64,000 nucleotides of DNA. Origin: Isoetes taiwanensis. Lineage: Eukaryota > Streptophyta > Lycopodiopsida > Isoetales > Isoetaceae. A model generated the notes under the pieces. It searched no databases. It was not told the origin of the DNA and saw only the letters and a list, made by a program, of their open reading frames with translations. Positions within the stretch are counted from its first letter, which is position 1; each line of letters opens with the position of its first letter. Location of the stretch: NCBI GenBank assembly GCA_021234155.1, contig JAJEKV010000001.1, forward strand, positions 18,741,382 to 18,805,381, in the 5' to 3' direction. Both the position numbers and the translations under genes were made by a program. This document shows positions 57,940 through 64,000 of the stretch, piece after piece.

Positions 57940-60380
57940 TTCCCGCAACAAACTGGTTTGATGACGTGAGTGTAAGGCTCCAGCCGCTTACACTCCGGGC
58001 CGTCATGATCCCATCTCGCCCACAGGCCATCGGTCAGTGCAGCTCCTTTCTCAAGAACAAAGAAGGCGGATACCCGTGAGCATCGTATGAGATGTTTGGT
58101 CTCTTGGACGGCACACCAGGACATTGCGGAGAAGGGTCTTGAGCAAGCTGCCGCACGACCCACGGGGAACATCACCTCGGGCAATGGGTACGGTACTTTA
58201 CAGCAATTTGTCTGACCATTTCGGGGGCGGGCACCGATCCCTCCCGGATAGGCATGGCTCACGGATTTATCCCTGGAAGGGGATGTTATCATGGGCCTCT
58301 CGGCGTCTAGCTAATGGGAAGGCGTGAGACTTAGATGGCATCGCGGTGAGCTTAAAATGGGTTGGGCCTCAGCGGTGCACTGTCCTCCGCGGCATTGTTC
58401 AATAAAAGCATTGCGAGAGGCTTCTCTCATAATGGACCACTAGCAAAGTAGTGCCCATATACAAAGCGGGGGGGACCCTCAATGCCCGGCCAACTACCAT
58501 ACTATTATGGTCGACTCTCTCTTTGCAAAAGCGTTGGGTGGCATCCTTGAGCGCGGTGACAATATGGCCGAGAGGAAATGGAGGTCACGAGCTCTTACTT
58601 ACGAGGCGGGTTTCCGGCCCGGACATTCCACCATCGATCATATCTTCACTTGCGCACATTGATTGAGGATAGCGGGAATCGCCGGAAGAACTGTATTGTT
58701 GTTTCATCGATTTTGCAAAAGCGTTCGACCACGATTACCCGCAACAAGCTCACGGGATAGATTAGCGGCGGTTGGGGACCCCACGGACTTGCGAGAATGC
58801 GATTGTATATAAATTTTATGCGAGGCATGCTTTCGGGCGTATCACGTCAGCGGCCACCGTACGTGTCGGTAGCATTGGAGTCGTCGGGGTTGCCCCCTCT
58901 CCCCACACTCTTTGGCCTATACATTGATCGGTTGGAGGATTGGCTCTCACGAGCATGGGTGGTGGCGCACATCTCATGCATCCACACAATCCGGCAGCTC
59001 ATATATCTTGGCGATGTCAACCTCATGGCCTATACTCCGGAGGACATGCAGCGTCATCTGGATGCTCTTGACACTTTTGCCAATTCGCGGCATGCGAGTT
59101 AACAGCCAAAACTAGAGTGCTGCTAGTTGCATCGTCGTCGACCAAGGCTTCCCACCTTCACTTACCGGGGGCAAGAGGTAGAGGTGGCTCAGACCTACAA
59201 GTGCTTGGGGATTGAGTTCTCAACTACCACCCATTGGGATCGGCTATCGGGTTGCGGAGTCCGCGGCCCGGGTTGGAAAGCACTATATGCCATCTGAGAA
59301 CAACGACCACAAAGTTGGTTATGCGCTTTGGGGCCACCGATCACATTTGTTTCGGGCCTTGGTTGAGCGGTCCTTTTGTATGGGGCGAGAAGTGTAGGTC
59401 CGGTGATATCCCCTCAACACACAGAGGAATGACCTCGGCGGTCTGAAGGCCTTCTTGGCGCGGGCCACGGGGTGAAGTCCACAGTTCCGTGCCAGATCCT
59501 ACTCGAGGGAGGCGGGCTTTCTACCCCTTCAGCGGGCTGCATTGGAGCATACATGTCCGTTTACTTCAAAGGTGGTAGCTATGGCTGCTGACCTACCGCT
59601 TGCCCCATCTTGCTTACAGCCCGCGGCAATGGGTCCCCTAGCGCGCTGAAATCTGGCCCGGAAAGACAAAGCAAGCTCCCGGTGTGGTTCTCATGGCTGG
59701 GGCGTGAGCCAAGCAATGGTCAGTCGGGGACAAAGAAAGATCGAAGGCAGCACGTACCTAGATGCTACTTTCCTTTAAGCTCTGGGATCGAGAGCTCGGA
59801 CGCGTTAAGCTGGCACACTACCAACAACAAGTCAATCTAGGCTCACAAAGGCCCACACGGTACTTGTACACCAGCTGCCCATGTGAAGAAGCCAGCGGAC
59901 TTGCTTCCATACGCCGCGGGTGCACATAAACATCCATTGAAAGCAGGCGTTGGGCTGCCGGGAAGACGAGCAAAGGCTTTGCGGTGTTGCCACCAGGCGC
60001 GATTGAGGATGAATGTCATACCCTCGGATCTGCGGCATTTGCCCATATTTGAGAGAGGTATGTTCAACTACTAGTGCGGTCGGCCCGTTGCATCATTTGT
60101 TGACTCTGACGTCGGTGGGTTTGTTGGGGTCATACCTCCGGGGAGGTTATAGATGCGGACTTCGTTTGTGTCAGCGGGGCGGTCTTGAACTATCCTATGC
60201 AATGCGGTGTGCAAAGATGCCTATTACTGCTAAGGTTTTCCCTCGAAAACCCTTTGGGGCGGGGGTTTTAATCTTTTGCGGTAATCAACGCTTCTTTGCT
60301 CTCTTTTTTTTTGGGTCCCATAGGCCAATTGGTTTTAGTGGGACGCTAAAAACCTATTCTATTCTATTCTATTCTATTCT
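57940..60380 (+). mobile_element. 5'-truncated LINE with TTCTA tail
   Basis: Plus-strand RT motifs in broken frames are AGFRPGHSTIDHIFTLRTLI (about 58,600-58,665), a box-A remnant (FAKAF), SPLPTLFGLYIDRLEDWLS (about 58,890-58,955) and MAYTPEDMQRHLDAL (about 59,025-59,070). The YADD box is degraded to YLGD at about 59,005. Later motifs YKCLGIEFST and WGHRSHLFRALVE match the post-RT region. The element ends in TTCTA repeats at 60,353-60,380. Motifs fit an RTE/L2-type non-LTR element. Heavy indels, partly at CG strings that may be misread CTG, prevent any ORF. It abuts the DUF1640 fragment. Confidence 0.8.
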
Positions 60381-60519
60381 CATAGTAATGGAGTGAATTG
60401 AAAAGGGCGAGAACTGAAGCTGCACGATAGAGGAGCTCCCTAAGCGGATGGGATTCTCTTATCATTATTGAACAAGTTTCAGAGCAGGGGAGGGATTTGT
60501 AGAGTAAATAGCCCTCCAG

Positions 60520-61221
60520 ATCATTTTAGCAACCAAAGCTTGAGCCTGAATAAACGAGTAGACCTCCTTCCTTCCTGGGCTTGATTAAATCTGACCATGC
60601 AACCTTGCGAGATCCCTGCCATATAAATTTCCTTATTGCCATCTCAATGCTTTTATAAGATGCTTTATCAACAACTAGTGCTGAGGAGAAAAACACATGA
60701 GTGCTGGCAATAACAGAATTGGCAATCTCCACACGTCCTACCAAAGAATGAGAAGGTGGATACAAAAGAAGTTTCTTCTTAATTCGTGTTACTATGGAGT
60801 CCCACAAACCATGGATGGACATAGAGATTGGAATGCTTAGGATCTCAGTGGCCTGAGTCTTCTCAATAACTTTAATACCTTGTATTTCAGACTGCTCAGA
60901 TTCAAGAATGATAGCACATTTAGCTTTGTTTAAATTAACCTCTGACACCTCTCCAAAGGAGACAAGAGCATCAATAAAAATTTTAAGGCTATCATCTCCA
61001 GCATTGAGGAAGGCAAATGTATCATCTGCATACTACATGAGAATGAAGGATCCACCCTTCCGTGGAAGTTCCAAACAGTTGATTTTATGCTCAATATGTA
61101 GAGTGTTGGCTAATCTGGTCACCATCTCGGCCACTATGAGGAATAAATAAGGAGCCAGTGGGCATCCTTGTCTGACCCCCTTCTGCATTCAAATAATTTT
61201 GTTGGAGATCCATTGATCAGC
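60520..61221 (-). mobile_element. L1-type LINE fragment, interrupted by Gypsy element 2
   Basis: The minus strand reads QKGVRQGCPLAPYLFLIVAE (about 61,130-61,185), YADDTFAFLNAGDDSLKIF (about 60,975-61,035, catalytic ADD) and then SLVGRVEIANSVIASTHVFF and KFIWQGSRKVAWSDLIKPRKE. This is the RT palm and thumb of plant L1 elements. Stops at CAG/CAA-to-TAG/TAA positions show age (for example just before YADD). It is cut at 61,221 by the LTR of Gypsy element 2; the rest should lie beyond the window. Confidence 0.88.
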
Positions 61222-62881
61222 TGTGACGTTCCACATATTTATATGGTATACGTAACGTATTCATACGGTATACGTATAAATATACCGACACGTCACCCAT
61301 CAAAGATACGCCACCTGGGGGTATTGTAACCTAGGGGGTTGACCTAAAAGGGGTTAAATTAGCTATGCTGATTTAACCATTAAGGATAATAACCTATAAT
61401 TTAGGGATCAATATCAAATGGATTAATTAGGCTAATTAATGCTTTGGGAAGGCGCCACCTGGCCTAAATCGATTGGCCAGCATGGGGATTTCCAAATTGG
61501 GCTGTCAACCTGATCCCTATCCCAAATTGACTCCCAAAATTCGTCCAAAAAGGAGCAGGAGCTGAGCGCCTACCCCTGACAAGCTGAGCGCCACCATACC
61601 AAGCACTCTTACCTGTGTAGCTGAAGCTGAGCACCAAGACCCAGGAAGATGGAAGCACCAAACGATAATGGGTCTAGCAGGAACTCAGGTGGGTGGCTAG
61701 GATAGCTTGTGAATTCTAGATTAACGCCCCTGTTGGGCACTGGTTGTGTTTGTTTCTCTGTTCTCTCTATGTTTTACTTGTAGGCACTAACCCTTGATTG
61801 TAAAGGTGAGTTCTCTTTATTTTTTATTCTGGTTTTGCTCTTAAAGGATGGATTGATAGCTCTTTGCATAGTATTACTCTTGAAATGGGGGATTACGGGG
61901 GGTAGAGACCTCTGAGCCCATTCATTGTAGTATGCTCCTAGATAGAGCCCTGTATTATCTTATTAGATGCGGCTGTACAAGAGACCACTTAGGGTCATAG
62001 ATGCTATGGTGCGGCTTAGCACCGCAGAAGGGACACAAATGGTGAAGTGGGGTGGGGTCTTGCACCTAACATAAAAGGCTCCCGAGACTCCTACATTGGG
62101 CTAGGCGATGGCAGTCACGTGGGCGGGTATGGGTCCGACACTCCACGGGTGTAGAGGTGTGATCCGTATGGAGCATCTTGCACTTTGAGTAGATTTAGGT
62201 GAGTAAGTCGGGTATGAATGCGGGGTCGCTGATGCGGCAACGTATTCTCTAGCTCACCCATGGAACCACCGTGATCCTGGAAGGGGCGCTTCCTCGACCT
62301 GCCTCATCGGGCCGGGCGCCATGAACCCCGGAGGGGCTCGGCGGGGTGATACCTCGAGCTTCAAGCGTCTCAAGGAAGGCTATAGCGAAGCCATAGTGTG
62401 AATCGATCCATCTGCAAGGTGTGCACAGGAGGGGCGGATGGAGTGGATAACCCTAGCCGATGTTCTATGCCAGCCAACGCCAGGTTATACCTCTGTCTGC
62501 TGATCTCTTGAGGCCGAGCCGTCAGTCTATCCTCACAGGAGTCTGAACCGGGGTAGAACCTGGGGTTTGGGGCGTTTTCCTTAGGGTTAGATGCATATTC
62601 TTTGCCGTTGGTATTTGGATGGATGATCCACCCTTCGTGGTGGATATTTATATATATATATTTGTGCTGTGTGCTAACATGTATTCACGCTTCCGCGACT
62701 TAGGAGTCCTACTGAAGGCGTGGGCCGAATGACACCTCCGTGTCCTTCACTCCGGCATCTCTCTATAGATGGCCTGGGATAGACGGAGGGCCCTGTTCAT
62801 GGCGAGATGGTCGCCATGGGAGGGGAAAGTCCCCGTATGTATACACACGGGGTCGATATATATATTGGGGGAGCCGCCACA
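61222..62881 (+). repeat. 5' LTR of Gypsy element 2
   Basis: 1660 bp, TGTGACGTTCC to GCCGCCACA, aligned throughout with 566-2187 and 12027-13642. Confidence 0.92.
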
Positions 62882-62882
62882 A

Positions 62883-62896
62883 TGGTATCGAGCATG
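62883..62896 (+). other. primer-binding site of Gypsy element 2
   Basis: TGGTATCGAGCATGG lies one base inside the LTR and is close to the tRNA-iMet complement TGGTATCAGAGC. Confidence 0.75.
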
Positions 62897-63060
62897 GTTA
62901 CGGGAAGCCAAAGCATTTACCGGGCCACATACTAACTCGTTAGATCGTTAGATAGTGTGTGAGGATTTTAGAGTAGTATGAGATTTGGGTGGTGTAGTAG
63001 ATGTCATCATGATTGCTTTAACGTGGGTTAAGTAGAAAAATGGTACGTATACCCGGCGTA

Positions 63061-63233
63061 AAACCCTAACCCTAAGTGGCGGGCAGGGGGTACCCGGTGT
63101 TCTTTGGCGGCGGGTGGCGACCTCGAGGTAGGGGTGCCCAAAAAAAAAAAAAAAAAAAACCCTAACCCTAAGTGGCGGGAAGGGGGTACCCGGACGCCGC
63201 TGGCGCCCGTAGCAACGTCGAGGTAGGGGTGCC
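63061..63233. repeat. two leader repeats with CCCTAACCCTAA starts
   Basis: Units 63,061-63,140 and 63,159-63,233 each start ACCCTAACCCTAAGTGGCGG, continue GGGGGTACCCGG and end CGAGGTAGGGGTGCCC. An A19 run separates them. The CCCTAA motif is only two units long and is not the plant telomere repeat. Element 1 lacks this pair. Confidence 0.8.
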
Positions 63234-63476
63234 CGCCACCTCGAAAAACGTGTCCCGCCACTTTTTCCTTTTAAAAATTTTTAGGGTTAAAATTTCAAAT
63301 CTAGTCAAAAGGTAACTTTTTCTTCATTTTTTTTAAACGCCTAGTGCTTCCTTGAGCTCCGCCTAGCTGCCATAGCCGCCGGAATTGGAGGCTTCTCCCC
63401 GCCATAGCCAGACCTCGTCCCTTACCTTTCTCTCCCAAGCGCCTGCCCAGCGCCCACCAGCGCCTACCTTTTAAGA

Positions 63477-64000
63477 ATGGAGGCAGTCAAGCAGGTATAC
63501 AAGCGCAAGCCCCGTCATTCTCAAACCCCTATAGAGTCTTTAATGGCCGAACTGCTGCCACAACAAAACCCATCGCCAGAAGCGGAGGCAAAAACTGAGG
63601 AGATACTGGAATATTTTGTTAAACGTTTCTATGAGGGAGTCAGGATACCATACCCGCTCTTCTGCTATAATGAGCGCTTTGTATTTAAGCTCAACGCCAT
63701 CCGGGAAACCTGCATTGTAGTTGAACAGGAAGATGGTGTCCAGAAGTACGCACGGTTCTTTCCGCCAGGAGGGGATGAACAAGCTGAAGACGAGGCCCTA
63801 CAAACACAGGCCCAAAACAGCCTGCAAATGGCCCAAGAGGCGGACCTACAGTGGCTTGCATCTGATGACCCAGCTTCAGGGTACCGCTACCTGGGAAACG
63901 GGATGTGCCTCTTTGATGGGGGATCCTACACTCTCCCATCTTTTTCATATGAAGAGGAGACTAACCGTATTCTCTGGGAAGCGGGAACACCCTCATTCTT
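63477..64000 (+). CDS. accessory ORF1 of Gypsy element 2 (partial, intact so far)
   Basis: The ATG at 63,477 (MEAVKQVYKRKPRHSQTPIE) opens a frame of 174 codons with no stop up to the window end. It is homologous to ORF1 at 2993, sharing RIPYP (residues 56-60), VVEQ, FFPP and YRYLGNG (136-142) with similar spacing. The start is chosen because it is the first ATG of the open frame and matches the position of the element 1 start. Unlike element 1 it has no shift here. Function unknown. Confidence 0.72.
   Translation, partial: MEAVKQVYKRKPRHSQTPIESLMAELLPQQNPSPEAEAKTEEILEYFVKRFYEGVRIPYPLFCYNERFVFKLNAIRETCIVVEQEDGVQKYARFFPPGGDEQAEDEALQTQAQNSLQMAQEADLQWLASDDPASGYRYLGNGMCLFDGGSYTLPSFSYEEETNRILWEAGTPSF

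Larger units (their letters stand above)
61222..64000 (+). mobile_element. Ty3/Gypsy element 2, same family, runs off the window
   Basis: The LTR at 61,222-62,881 is followed by a primer site, a leader with tandem repeats and ORF1 open to the window end. The LTR is colinear with those of element 1 but clearly diverged, so the two are separate insertions of related subfamilies. It is inserted in the L1 fragment. The 5 bases before it are TCAGC. The second LTR and the matching duplication lie outside. Confidence 0.88.

Noticed and set aside
63061-63185. Interstitial telomere repeat
   Set aside because: Only two CCCTAA units per copy, and the plant repeat is normally CCCTAAA. It is part of a longer retrotransposon leader module.

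Overview
The window looks like a repeat-dense stretch of a land-plant nuclear genome. The evidence is a galacturonosyltransferase (GAUT) locus with plant-style introns, a mitochondrial DUF1640 (FMP32/CCDC90-like) locus, and chromoviral Ty3/Gypsy, Ty1/copia, MULE, CACTA-like, Tourist-like and LINE elements nested in one another. I cannot place the species. Most coding sequence is mobile, and most reading frames carry frameshifts.

Layout: 1-565 and 13.6-15.3 kb hold one reverse-transcriptase gene (minus strand, Penelope-like motifs), split by a 13.1-kb chromovirus at 566-13642 with a 5-bp target duplication. That chromovirus has about 3.5 kb of extra ORFs between the 5' LTR and gag. 15.3-21.4 kb holds unrecognised minus-strand coding fragments. 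21.4-28.2 kb is a CACTA-like element (3-bp duplication) containing a MULE-like non-autonomous element, a Tourist-like MITE and a fold-back. 28.2-31.3 kb is unclear sequence with microsatellites.

31,331-49,104 is the largest element: a 17.8-kb Mutator-like element with roughly 0.5-kb inverted termini and a perfect 9-bp target duplication. It carries a Ulp1-like protease gene on the plus strand, an unknown gene with its own TATA promoter, and a mudrA-type transposase on the minus strand. A Ty1/copia element (32,473-40,507) sits inside the protease gene's 5' ORF, and a 1.19-kb tandem dimer sits inside one copia LTR.

50.6-53.4 kb is a decayed GAUT gene. 57.0-57.8 kb is the 3' half of the DUF1640 gene. 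57.9-60.4 kb and 60.5-61.2 kb are two unrelated LINE fragments. At 61,222 a second, diverged copy of the same chromovirus family begins and runs off the window. It repeats the LTR and encodes a homologue of the extra ORF1 at the same place.

Caution: in several patches CTG/CAG trinucleotides are replaced by CG-containing strings. Comparison of the two copia LTRs shows this at 12 of 12 sites in one 190-bp block. This looks like a base-calling or assembly artefact in CHG-methylated DNA. Many frameshifts in the transposons may therefore not be real.
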